In this document: positions 42,901 to 55,900 of the stretch, piece by piece
Layout: each line of letters begins with the position of its first letter
Numbering within the stretch: position 1 is the stretch's first letter
NCBI RefSeq assembly: GCF_027942865.1
Contig: NC_134509.1
Coordinates: 24,672,697-24,736,696 of the forward strand
Reading direction: 5' to 3'
Source: Odontesthes bonariensis
Lineage: Eukaryota; Chordata; Actinopteri; Atheriniformes; Atherinopsidae
Length of the DNA stretch: 64,000 bases
Translations under genes and position numbers: made by a program
The notes under the pieces: model-generated
The model's input: the letters and a program-made list of their open reading frames with translations, nothing else
Told to the model about the DNA's origin: nothing
Database searches by the model: none

Positions 42901-45900
42901 TCAAACATGCCAGGAGAGATGATTTAGAGGAGAGTTGTTTTGTTCAGGAATGTGTTTTCTTCCTTAAAGGGTGACATGATTTTTTTATGCCCGGTTTTCA
43001 AACCAATTAAACACAATTTTCTGAGGTCTTATTAAGATGTCTGAGACAGGCGTTGGTCAAAATAACTTTTGCTTTAACCACAGTGGCTGTTGCTCTCACC
43101 ACCACCACACACTGTTGTCGAGGTGGAGACTTTTGTCTTATGGCATCAGTCATGAAAGCAAAAAAAAATAAAAATAAAAATGAAGCTATTCCTCTTCCAG
43201 TTATAGATATAAATAGTTAAATAGTTGATTTGAGAGGGAAATGTGTAGCTATAAACAATGCTATGTGATTAACAGTACTGGATCATGCCAGACTCGTAGT
43301 AATGCATGTGTGCCGTTAATTACTGCATTTAGACATTTTATATTTATTAACCTCATTCAACAATTGTACTTGGAGACCTACATCTTTATCAGAAAAATGC
43401 CAATAATGTCATGTTAACACACCAAGAGCGGCACACAGCCTTCAATGTAGCAACGAGAGTGAGGAAAGGACCGGTGTTATCCACACAGCTGCAGGTTGTC
43501 TGAGCTACAGAAAGCTTCAGCTAACAAAGTAATGTGGGAACAATAATGTTAATCTCCTTAAAAGAAGGAAACATTTCTTAGAAGTTGGTGTACGTCATCT
43601 TCATTAGCTAAGCTGTTAGCGTTAGCTACTGCTAAAGGAAACTATAAAGAAATGAATAAACCAAGAAGAATAATTTCTCAGATACTTCCATTTCCCTGCT
43701 CTGAACTTCAGGCTCTGAGAGTTGGAACTGATCCCTCTTTGTGGCTCAGTTTCCTCAGTCCAGCACTGAACTGGACCAAGTTGTTAAAACAATGGGATGA
43801 AAAGTGGTTGCTGCACATACAGTCTTTAGCCAACTAAAACTAATGCTGGAACATTACCCTCAAATACAGTTTATCCACTGGGCTCTTATATCCTCTGAGG
43901 CTGCTGCTGGATGGAAGATGCATGCTCCTCAGAGCAGCTGACAGCAGGACATTTCCACCAGAAGCTGGCTTCATCCCTCTCGCAGGGTGGATGTGAGTGG
44001 GAGGGGCTTAGCAGAGGAGGTGGAGTCATTTTGAAATGAAAACTGGGGAACCTAAAACAATTCCATTGTTGTGTTTTTGGGTAGTTTTACACCTGCTGGT
44101 GACTTCAGAAACCCTGATATATTCTCCCAGGAACATAAAAAAGTGAATTTCCATCATATGTCCCCTTTAAAGCTGAGCTGAAATAAAGTTGAATAAGATA
44201 ACAATGTAAAATGAGGCAGAGGGGTAACCTCGATAAAGACGCAAGGACGACAGTTGACGGTCACTTTTGGGCTCCATCTTTAGACGGAGTGGAGAAGAGT
44301 GTGTTAAAGTGTGCGAGAGTGTGCGTGGTTGTGTGGAGGAAATGAGGGCGCATGGGGGCACCTGCTGTTTAGGCAGAACCTCAAAGGGATTCCAGTGATG
44401 ACGGCTTTGTGACAGGAAAATAGGCTGGTTGCCGCGGGATACAAGAGCATATATACACACGCGACCAGGTGCACATTTAGGCACATACACACAAGCGCAC
44501 ATACCTTGCTATGGACTCATTTGCTTGTGAGGCTGTGACGGATGTTTCCAGCAGTTCTCTCTTTATGTAAGAATCTGTGGAGGAACAAACAGACACACAA
44601 TGTAAACTATTGTTGTGTTATAGTACATTCCTCAGTAATAGGCCGGTATCTAATTCAAATTAGCATAAGGAGGGAATCAAAGAGACAAAAACCTGTCTTG
44701 ACGTCGGAGCCAAAGTACACCAGGGCACCAGGAAACAGGTTGGCCTACAGACAGACGGAAGGAAAAGGGGGGAGTGAACAGAAGCTTCAAAAATGTTTGG
44801 CACACATGTCAATTTCTGTAAACAAGGAAATGTCCAAACAAAAACTTCTGCCTCCTGCTACACGCAAACCGACTGCTGCCGCCACATCTAAGCCAAAATC
44901 AAGCTTTTTTCTGAGGGTGAGTCATCGCTCGGGGAGCTGAACCAGCAACCACGGTTCTTTGAAGCAGACCACAAAATGAGCACCAATGAAACGGTTGGTG
45001 AAAACACTTTCACCCCCGAAGCGTCACATTCCTCTACCGGGGATGGTCGTAATGGTTTTAATGGACCAGTGGCAGGCAGATATCATCAACCGTACAATTT
45101 TGAGGTATGAAAACAGGCAGGCAGGGCGTGCGTCTGTCATCCTAAGTGTGTACCACACACGAGCAACACGGAGAAGAACGCTTCAGCGAGCAGTCAAAGA
45201 CACAAAAACAAGGAGGAAAAAGGATTATTTTTGTTCTCGTGAAAAGAAAAGAAACTCCTGCTCTCCCTGTTTTTCTTCTTCCAGTTAACAGATGTGTTTA
45301 GAAATAGCTTGAAACCGGTGATACACCAATAAGTTCAAAAGTAAAAACTATGTAAAACGTGCACGTCAACAAGTTGGAATAAGAGTTTGTGAAAAAAAGA
45401 GACAATTCCTTCTAAATCCGAGTATCTCGACATCTTTTACCTCACATTCCTAATTTATTAAATTGTTTATATAAATTATAACTTCAGTGATTTATCTGCC
45501 AGCATGTTAAAGCAAAGTTGAAATAATTGTTTTTGCTCTTGTCTGAGCACGTTTATTCTGCAACTCAGCCTGAACCCTCTCAGACGAGCTTTCTATCATT
45601 TCTTTAAGGAGTCTTCAGGAATAGTTCTCCAGGCTTCTTGAAGGACACCCCAAAGCTCTTCTTTGGATGTCGGCTGCCTTTTGTTCCGTTCTCTGCAAAG
45701 ATGATCCCACACTGCTTCAGTAATGTTGAGGTCCGGGCTCTGAGGATTCATCCCTCCATCAGACCTGTTGCCACTGATTTTCAGTCCACTTCTTGTGTCC
45801 TTTGGCACAGCTCAGCCTTTTCTCCCCGTTTCCCTTCCTTAAGAACGGCTTCTTGACAGCCACCCTTCCATGGAGCCCATTTCTGATGAGGCTTGGGCCA

Positions 45901-48900
45901 ACAGCAGATGGATCAGCTGAAGGTCCAGATGCATCCCTCAGCTCCTGTGTCAGGTCTTTGCTGGATTTATTCCTATTTTTTAGGCCTGACACTTCTTCTT
46001 TTGTCCTCCACTTGTCCAGTTTCCTCAAATGTTTTAAGGACACACTGCACACCATGCTGAGATATGCCAAGTTTTCAGCTAACAGCTCTTTGGGAATCAC
46101 TTTGTTGCTGCAAAAATAATATTTCATGTCTGTCAGACTGTGTTATCTTTGGCATTTTTCAAAGATTCAACAACAGAAATGGGAACAAATATTGTTTTTG
46201 AGACAGGCTGCTAGTAAGAAAGTGCCTAAAGATACAATTTTTAATGATTCTTTGCCAAGTTGTCTGTGATGTGTAGACACAACACTGGTTCCCACCTTAA
46301 ATTAGATGCCTTTTTTATTTTATCCTTGAACGATTTATAGGTCAGTGTTAAGTGGCTCAACTAACAAAAAACACATTCCTCTGAAAATGGTCAGTTAGGA
46401 CTGGACTGAAAACAAGTGAAAAAGCAAGCAATGTCCAAAGAAAGCCTGGAGAACTATTGCTCAAGATCATTTCAAAAGATTACATGAAAGTCTGGCCGAC
46501 TGGAAGGAAATATGAAGAAATTAGTTTTTTTTTTTTTTTTTTTAAATCACCGTCTTTTATCAACGTTCTTTTTAGGCGTTAAATTTGAGACATTTTTAAA
46601 ATTTGGTTTAAAAACTAGTTGGTTGAAACATAAAGAAATCTGTGCACAAACAGTCAAACCAACTTAAAGCACAAATGTTTTTTTAGGTGTGAAATTGTTC
46701 AGTTGATAAAAATCATTAGATGCCGATTATAGAAAAAAAAATGAGAAGCTGCTTTCGTCTGCCTCAGCTTGAAATGTCAACAAATTACTAAGAACGTCAA
46801 AAGCAAAACGCTCATTTCTAATTATTACAATAAAACTGCATGAATGTCGTAGGAAAATGAACTTTTTACAGGTGTAGCAACAAACTACAGGGAAGGAACC
46901 ATTTAATCAGTCCAGGTTCACTCCAGGTTAATCAGCAGTGTAAAAGTGCCGCTTGGGGTTTCTACGCTACAACCCATCGTACACACTCGGTCCTTTCTCT
47001 GTCTTTTGTGTAGCTGGTTGCTAAATTGGGGCATGGCAGCCTAATTGCTATCATCACAGCCCTGTGAGCAGAAAACAATGCGTTACAGAGGAACAACGGG
47101 CATTCCTGCTACCCTGCTCCCTTTGGCAGTGGCACTCTGGATAAGACGGGCCGACGGGACGAGACCTGTGTGTGTGTGTGTGAGGGAGAGGGAGGGAGTG
47201 TGTAAAAAAAACAAGAAGTGAGGAATGGTGAGAGAAAAGAGAAAGAAAGAAAGAAAGAGGCTGAACAGATCCTGATGGAAGACAGAGGGGCAGACGGACG
47301 AGGGAGGGGACGCCTGGTATCAAAGGGCTTCTGGGTTGGGAAACATTCCTTTCCTGACATGACACAAAGTGATTAAAGTGTGCGTCTGTGTGTGTACGCA
47401 TGTGTGTTAGAGAGATACATCCATGTGCACTCATATCTACGAGACACGACCAAAAAAAGATTAAAGATTCCTTGCGTTTGTGCGTGTGTGTTAAAGATTG
47501 ACGTATAGACAGGGAAACAAAGCCAGACGGAGTGCATGCGTGTGTGTGTGTGTGAAATGACACAGAGGAGCTTAAAGATTTTGTTTTTGTGCACTTTTAA
47601 TGCTTTTAAGTCACTAATGGATAGAGACGTGGGGGTGAGGGGAGGGGGGAGGCACGGGAGAGGGCCGGAGAGAGTCAGAGTTAGGAGGAAAGACACAAAG
47701 TCGGAGAGGGACGAGCAGTGAAAAACAGGCAGGGAGATTTCGAAAAGCGACACAAAGATGAAGAACAAAGAGAAACAAGCAACTTACATCAGAACATCAC
47801 CAGAGGGGTGCACACACCGACACGGACACATTTCAAAGTGTGCTTTTGAGGATTGCTATCTTTTGTACCAGCCCCCCCTGAGGGCTGAATCTTCATCATC
47901 AGCACAACATGATAAAACTTCAAAAAAGTTTCTCACCCTCCCCTGTGCTCCTCCACATTTTCAGGTTGAGTGAAAGTGTCTGATGACGGAAAATAAACCT
48001 AAAATAATGTATCTAAAAGCAAAGTCTGTGAGGGTGTTAAAGTAGGAAGAGATCAATCAAACTAGAGAAATACATCTTCACTCAAAACTCAAAGGCAACA
48101 AAGCAGCGAGGCTGCCCACTGCTCCGTGTGTGTGTGTGTGTGTGTGTGTGAAGATCAAAGCAGGGCCTGTATTAACCCCATGTGCCAGTCTGGGAAAAAT
48201 CAAGCCCAGCTGGGGTCAAGGACAGTGGAGAAGGGGGAACAAGTGTGAGTGGAAGCGAGAAAAGGGGGGGTCAGTTGGGACGGGAATGTGGTAGGGCTTT
48301 GAAGAGGAGACACGGACCAGTCGATACACTTTACAATCAGTGTGTGTGTGTGTGTGAGGTTGTTGTTTTAGAGTTGGACTCTTATGAGATTTCTGCGAGA
48401 AAAATCAGCCATTTTACAGTCAAGTTTCAAATGAAGCTCCACAGGGTTAAACGTGTGAGGAAGCTAACCTGGAATAGCGTAGCCGAGGAGTCGTCCAGAA
48501 CAGTTCTTGGAGGAGTAATGACTAAAATACAGATTGGAGAGAAAGGTAGAAGTCACAAACTGGGAACATAATCCTTATCAAAAACCTATTCTCCAATCAC
48601 AAAAGCACAACACCTGTGAGTTCTGGTGGTAATTTTCCCAAAGTGAAATGATTGTTTACACTGTTTTCATGTAAAGCATGAAAATGATTTATAACTATAC
48701 ACGAGAAACCAGTTTCAGAGCTTTGTGAGATATTTTGATTAACAATCATTTGCAAGAATTTAAATATTATCTTCAAAAACATGTAGATGGTACACAGAGG
48801 AGTAAAAGGGCGAATGGCATCTCTTTCATTTCCTCTCCCTCCTTCCTATGCCTGCTCTGTTCGGCAGTACGAAACATATGTGAGTGGATACGATCTCCCA

Positions 48901-49885
48901 AAGGACTGTTGGGACAAAGTGCTTCCAAATTAAACTTGTGTTGAGTGAACCGACGAGTGTTACTCAGTTGAAGCACAAGTAACACTAAGCGACTCGTTGC
49001 ATATCGAGATGATAAGTTTGCATCTGCTGCAGGAGTCATTCAACGCCTGCGTTCCAGTGGCCTTCACAACTATGAGCAGGGTTACAACTGCTCTGAAGTA
49101 AAACACGACTAAATAGAGAAAGGAAAAAAGTGTCCGGGGAAAACTTCCTGGGGTTAGGTTGGCTGTTAGGTGGCTCAGCTAGTTGGGAGAACTTCGATGT
49201 GACCAGCCTGAATTTGAGGCCTGGCTCGGGCCCTTTGCTGCATGTCATCCCCCCCTTTCTGTCAAGCAACTAATTCCAAGTAATTCCAGTTTATTACAAC
49301 TTGGGCTATTTTTCTTAGTTTTAGTCATTATTTTTGTGATATTTTTGCTTTATTTCAATAGTCAAGACCAAAAGAAAAATACAAAAACAGCAACCAACAA
49401 GAATAATTGGTACTGCATGATCTCAGATGTACGATGGATCCGGTTCAGTGAGTTCAGCTCAACCATAACTGATAGATTTAAGCTTTAAAAGGGTCAATTT
49501 CGATGGCTGAAGATGTTGTGCTTAATTAGCAGGAGATTAAATGACACTTACACAGGTAGAAACTGAGCTTAGGATCCTCCAAGTGGCTCCTCACAAAGTG
49601 CCTCACAGCAGCAACTGGACACAAAACACAAGAGAAAATAAGCTGAAGCACAAACAAACTGCACCTCCATCAGTCACTGTGTGGATTGTAATTCCTGTTT
49701 TAGAAGGAATTTCCCTCCAGTTTGTTGTTTTCCTGGCTGTCGAGGTGCATCTATCCCTGGAATTACAGACCTGTCTCATTCTTTCCGTCTCTATCACTCT
49801 GGTGCGGCTAAAGTTATAAATGTGGTGAGGGAGCCACAAGTAGATTTCACATTGCATCCATACCTGTGGCTAGCCAGGTTAAATG

Positions 49886-49949
<64 letters not shown>

Positions 49950-52900
49950 CCTGTCTCGAGGGGCCTGAAGAAGCCCTGCAGAACATGTCTGTCTGGAAAT
50001 TGGACCCTCAGGACCACCTGGAAGAATAAAAGAGGCAGTGAGTTGTCAATAGCTTGCGTGTTTTAAATAAATGTCTGATTTTAATAACAGCAACGGCACG
50101 ACTCACTTTGGGATATCTCTCCATCTTCTCCTTCATCTGCGCCTCTCTAAGAGATTTAGTCATGAGCGGAGATTCCTCCATTAACTTCCTGAAGAAACAG
50201 AACCATAAAATAAGTTGAAATAAGCTGTAATAAAAAGCAGAACGTTGAAACGTCACAGAAAAAGACGAGCAATGTTTTAACTCCTAGGCTTACTCGTGTG
50301 CGTGCTGTGCATGTCAGAGACAGAGACAAATTGCTGTGGCCACCTTAATTCCACCCTTGGTAATTGCAGTCATTGAAATGGTAGTAGTGTCGCAATGAGA
50401 CAGCCTGCTACGTTAATGCAGACAGAGATTAAAGGTTGCGCGCGGCGAGGCCTCAACCTGATGGTGTTTGGTCGATGACTGGAAGGTCTACAAAAAAAAC
50501 AGAATTACTAATTGCTCCCAGTTTGCCATATTTGGAAGCCTTTGTAGTGCGTGTGGTGTCTTATAAAAGAGAACATGTTTGCAAACATGCACAATGTCTC
50601 CACAGCTGTGGTCTGCTGCGGCCACATCCAGAGAGCGCAGAATAAACTTCTACACATCTGTTTTGAAGAAGCGCTCATAAATAAATAAAAACTTCAAACT
50701 CATAATAAATAGAAGAAAAAAAAAAACTTCAAAACACACGCAGTGATACCCAGCGTTCTCCCTGCCTATGGCCTCTCATCATTGCTTTGGTATTCAACAA
50801 TTAAGGGTTATACATCGACAAAAAACACCGCAGGACCACATGCCAAACTGACTAATTATCCGTTTCAAACAGTGCAGGACCACAGGTCTGATCCAGACGT
50901 GTGTCTCCAGCGAGAAGGTATTCAAACTAAATATCACACACAGCGTGCTCTGACCCAAAGGCACTCAACCAGTTGCATTCACATCCTCATACTCACCTCT
51001 CGCTTTTCAGCTGGGCGAAGCGTTTCCGCACATCATCTACCGTCACTTCAAAGAACTCGTCAGGCAGATACCCGAGGTCCTCGGTGTGTCGGGACGTCGA
51101 GTCCAGGTGATAGATAAGAGGCTCCCTCTCAATTGGCTGCACACAGCAAAGAGTGAATCAGAAACCTGGTGTGGAAGCCCACGGACATAAAAGAGGATAA
51201 AGAGGAAATATTTCTGATCGAAAACAAGTGAGTTTACCTCCAAAAATTCCCCCCTGTGATCCATATCCTGGTCTTGCAAGCCGGCAGGGGCTTTACACTG
51301 ACAGACAAAGAACAGTTAAGGAAATTCTCAGTCAAATGTTCAATCTCAAGCAACAAACACAAACAATACCTCTTGCAACACTATCCAACCAAAGAGAGTA
51401 ACAATGGGTTGATATGGAAATTCTAACATCTGCAAAAACAAATCCTGTATTGCTACTTTCAAGTAAAGGTCACTGGCATTAAAGATCTGGAGTCTGAATC
51501 ATATGAGAGATGATGTAAGCGTGAGATGCAGCCACAAGAGCAGCCTTCAAACTATAAACCAGTTTTTGAATTGTGTTCATAGGCCAAGTAAACCCAGACT
51601 TATGATAAGTAATTTACGCCATGCTTTTGCCTGAATAATGTCGTAGTATCAAAAAAATATCCCTTTAAAGTGCATTTAAAACACAAAAAAGGTTTGATTA
51701 TTTTGCGATTCATCACGAGTTAACCATGTGTAAACTAAACCTTAATATCTACATTTCCATGACAACTGCTGTGTTGACCTTTTGACTGTTTTCTGTTATT
51801 AATGAACTCCATTAAAGGAGAACTCCGGGGCATTTGAAGCGCATTACATGCCCAGTAATATTGTTGTAATGTTTTAAATACTTGAACGCAGTTTTTCTAG
51901 AGAAGATAATTGCTTTGTATATGGGAGTATCGTCCATCGACTCTTTTGGGCTTTCACATGCGCGAGCGCACAACTAACCGGTGAGTTACATGCTGTTTAT
52001 AAAGTTGTTTTGTAACGTCCCCATGCCAGTAATGTGAGAACCATGCATATGGTTTTGATGGTAAGGCTTGTGACTTTATTGTCGGATGGTTTATAAAGTG
52101 GTGTGACGTTTCTGCAGTGTGCAAGTTGTTGTTTTACGTGGAAGGGTTAGCGCTTGCCCCTAGCCACCACGTATTAGCCTCGCATGACAGGCTGAGCGAA
52201 CAGCGCGATCTCCACACAGGGAGCGCAGATTTGCACCTGTCTGTGTCATACCGTCAGTATTTGACAACCTCTAGCAATGGAAATGCGCTTCAAATGCCCC
52301 GGAGTTCTCCTTTAAAGCTGCAGTCGGCAGGTTTTCAAAATTGCGAGTCTAAAGTCGGAAAATTCGAACTGATACAACTTTCAGGTCCCTCCCCCAACCT
52401 CTAACAAGCTCCGAATCGCCCCCCAAACCCCTCCCCCTCTGTGGACGAGGTTGTGCACGTGAGTTCACACCAGTGTGAGCGCACACAAGCTGGGGCAGAC
52501 TCACGCTCAGCAGCGTGTGCACAAGCTGTGATTGACAGGTAGGATTCCTCCACCCTAACTTGATTGGTTAAAAACAGCCGGGAGCGCTCGGTTTTTGCAA
52601 GCATGATTACAGGCTTCAGAGGGAGCTACAGATTTCGTTATTTTTCCTAAACAGCCTATTTAATATTCTACTTCCAGAATCCCATGACAGTTCAAGCTAA
52701 TATGACTAAAAAAAAGTTGCCGACCGCAGCTTTAATTAAAATGATTCAGTCATTTCAAAATAAGATATCATGACTGATTTCCTGTGTTCTGGTGCTGGGG
52801 CTCACCTTGGTGCTAGAACCATGGCTGGATTTGGCTTTCTTTGCTTTGGGTGATTCCACTGTGGCACCCAGAGCTGACAGAAATGAGGATGATGATGAAG

Positions 52901-55900
52901 ACAGAACTCCCCCTGGACCCCCGAGGCGCTGACCACCTCCAGAAAAAGGAATGAAACAAGCTGAAGGAGCAGAGGAAGAGGAAGAAGATGGGTGGCAGTT
53001 TAGTTCTGATGGCCCTGCTTTCTCTCCATCCTCGACTGGCGTTTGACATCCTGCAGGTGGGACTTTGGGCCGCACTGCATCCTGGGAGTTTGGGGCGTCT
53101 TCCCGTCGAACGGGGACGGTGCTCGTAGCTGTGGCAGGGGTTGGTTCAGGCACGGTTTTCACTGGCTGAGGGGGACTTGAGTCTTTCGATGGCACAGCTG
53201 TTGTTGACATCTCTGGAAACGACGGAGCAGGGTCCGGCTCAGGTGATTGACTAGGGATGGTTTCCTTGGCAACAGGTGGGATCGACATAGCCTCAGTTTC
53301 ATCTTCCTCCCCTGGAGTTTTGTCCTTTTTGAGCAGAAGTCTTAAACAGAAGTTGTAACAGTCATTAACTATCCTCCTGCACTATGTGAATAATTTAATA
53401 AACATTACACAGAAAGACAGACAGGCAGGCAGCCTACCTAACAATGGCACTTCCTCCTGTAAGACCCAGAGACTTCAGAGTGGCTTTCTTTAGTGCTTCT
53501 TCCCCACTCACCTACGCACACACACAGACACACACATGGACAAGCAGCTGTGTTGCCATAAAACTCGCTTTCATCTCTTCAGAAAGGGAGAGTTAAAGGA
53601 AGGCAGCATACCTCGTCTCGCATGTAAACACACACGGGAGTGGATCCTGATTCAGACAGCTGTGACCCACTGGGGAGAGATGGTGGCATCGAGAGGAAGG
53701 ACAGGGATTAAAATGATGGGAAAACAAAACAATTTTGACAAAGTGGCTTTTTTTTTCTTTACTTGTCCAGAGGAATCTGCTCTGTGAAGTTCATTCAATA
53801 AAACCACCGTGCGAAGCAGTGGCACACTGTCTGCATGTGTAAACCATGTGGGCACAATGCCGTGTAGGAACTAATTGAACCATAAATGTTTTACTGTTGT
53901 TCCTCTCAATTCTGGAAATCAAAGCTTCCCCCTCTGCTTCTCAACATTCCCTAAGCTTTTTACGCTGGTGTGGAGCTCAAACTCGTTTTGTGGAAGCATA
54001 ACTTCTTTGGAAAAGGATCAGGATACGCAGTGATGTCATTTAATAGAGATGAGATGAAGGCTGGTGGATTGCACAAGCACCTGGGACCGCACAGCTGGAA
54101 CTACTGAATAACAGCTGCATGTTTGTGTGTGAATGGGTGGTACTGATATGTGGGAAAGCAACAGATCAGTGGACATTATCTTGGCTGCATTCATTCTTAA
54201 ACAATGACCATCTTCACTGTGGAAAATACATGAAAAGAACTCATTTCACATCAATTCATGTTATTTATTTTTGGCTAATATTTAGTGGCAGTTTTACTGG
54301 CTCAGAATCAACTATTTTTTTTTACAAACATGGACAGAAATTAAATCGCATATTCAGAATACAATTTTTCTGAAAGAAATAAAGTCGGAATAGTCCTTTT
54401 AAGCAGGCTTGGATCAACGCAAAGCCTTCCAAGTTTAGCCGTAAACATTCAATCAGAGCTAAACGTTACGTTATGCAAGATGAACACAGCATTCAAAACC
54501 TGCGTCACTCTCTTTGCTGCCAACTGCATAAAAAAGGTTTTGAAGACTGGTTTCTGTTTCTATTTCATGGCGACTGCAACTGAGACTTACGAGTGTTAAT
54601 AATATTCAGAACCTGGAGCACAAAAGTAATGTTGACATGAAAGATTCACGATGTAAACCAGCATGATCGTCACATTTTCTGTTCCTTTCTTAAGTAATTT
54701 TTTGTTGAAAGAATCAACTGAAATACAAAACGGGGTTAAATTTATGACACCGACCATGTGGACCGTGGCGCCTTGACTACAAATTTGAAACCCAATGCCA
54801 CCAATCCGGGGGGTGAAAATAGATGGAAACCTTAAATTTGATACACAGATCAGCTGCATCCATCTTGTTCAGGCATCGAACTCGTCTCAATGATTGTAAC
54901 ACGCTGTATTTCGGGGTCAGCCAGGCTTCCCTCTGTCGCCTTCAGCTTGTCCAAACTGCAGCTGCTCGTCTTTTAATCCAATCACACAGGCGAGAACATA
55001 TGGCTCCTCTTCTGACTGCCCTTCACTGGCTCCCTGTGTGCTACAGAATAGATTTTTAAATCCTTTTATTTGATTTTAAATGTCTTAATGGCCTTGCTCC
55101 ACCTTGTCTCTCAGGCTTGCTTCACCTGTACTCTCCTTCACGGTCTCTAAGGGCAGCTGATCAGCTGCTCCTGGCTGTTCCAAAGATGAGGCTGAAGCTC
55201 AGAGGGGATCGGGCTTTTGTGGTTGCGGCCTCAAAATTGTGGAACGGTTTGCCTCTACATGTTAGGCTTCTTCATCGTCTTCTTTTAAATCCTATTTAAA
55301 GACTCATCTTTTCTCCCTGGAGTTCAATGCAGCATGAGTTGTTGTGATTTCTCCCTGTGATTTATGTCTGTTTCACTTATTTATTATTTGCATCTATTCT
55401 CTTAACGTACAGCGCTTTGTTCAACGATTGTTGTTTTTAAAATGTGCTTTACAGATACATTTGGATTGGTTTGGATAAAAAAAAAAAAAACATTGTTCTG
55501 GATGACGGCCCGGTCCTACCTGTCATTTCAAACCCCTAACCATCATTTAATTCCAACATTAGCCATGAAACAAAGTCTTTGGTTGGGTTTCACCAACAAA
55601 AATAAACCTTTAAAGCTGATTAAAACATTATTCAACTTGTTTTGTTGGGTCAAAATCACAGGATAATCGTGGAGAACTTGAAAAAAAACAAATTTCTGGA
55701 TAATTTGATCACAACAGTTTTCAACATCACCACCATGACTCAAGACACCATCAGACTTAATTGTTGCTGAAGACATCAGGACATCCCTGTTGTCGTCTAA
55801 GCTTTTCAGTCTACGTTTGTAAAGACGTTATCTACGGGTGCAGGAATCCCAGTCCTGATGTCCGATAAGAAGAAGAGGAAACTCATGATGAGCATATAAT

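Noticed and set aside
44542..44940. 132-codon plus-strand open frame over aspscr1 exons 14 and 15
   Set aside because: It is antisense to real exons, which have correct phase and splice sites on the other strand.
47054..47768. Long minus-strand frames rich in H, T and S
   Set aside because: They are translations of CA/TG and purine low-complexity sequence inside an aspscr1 intron.
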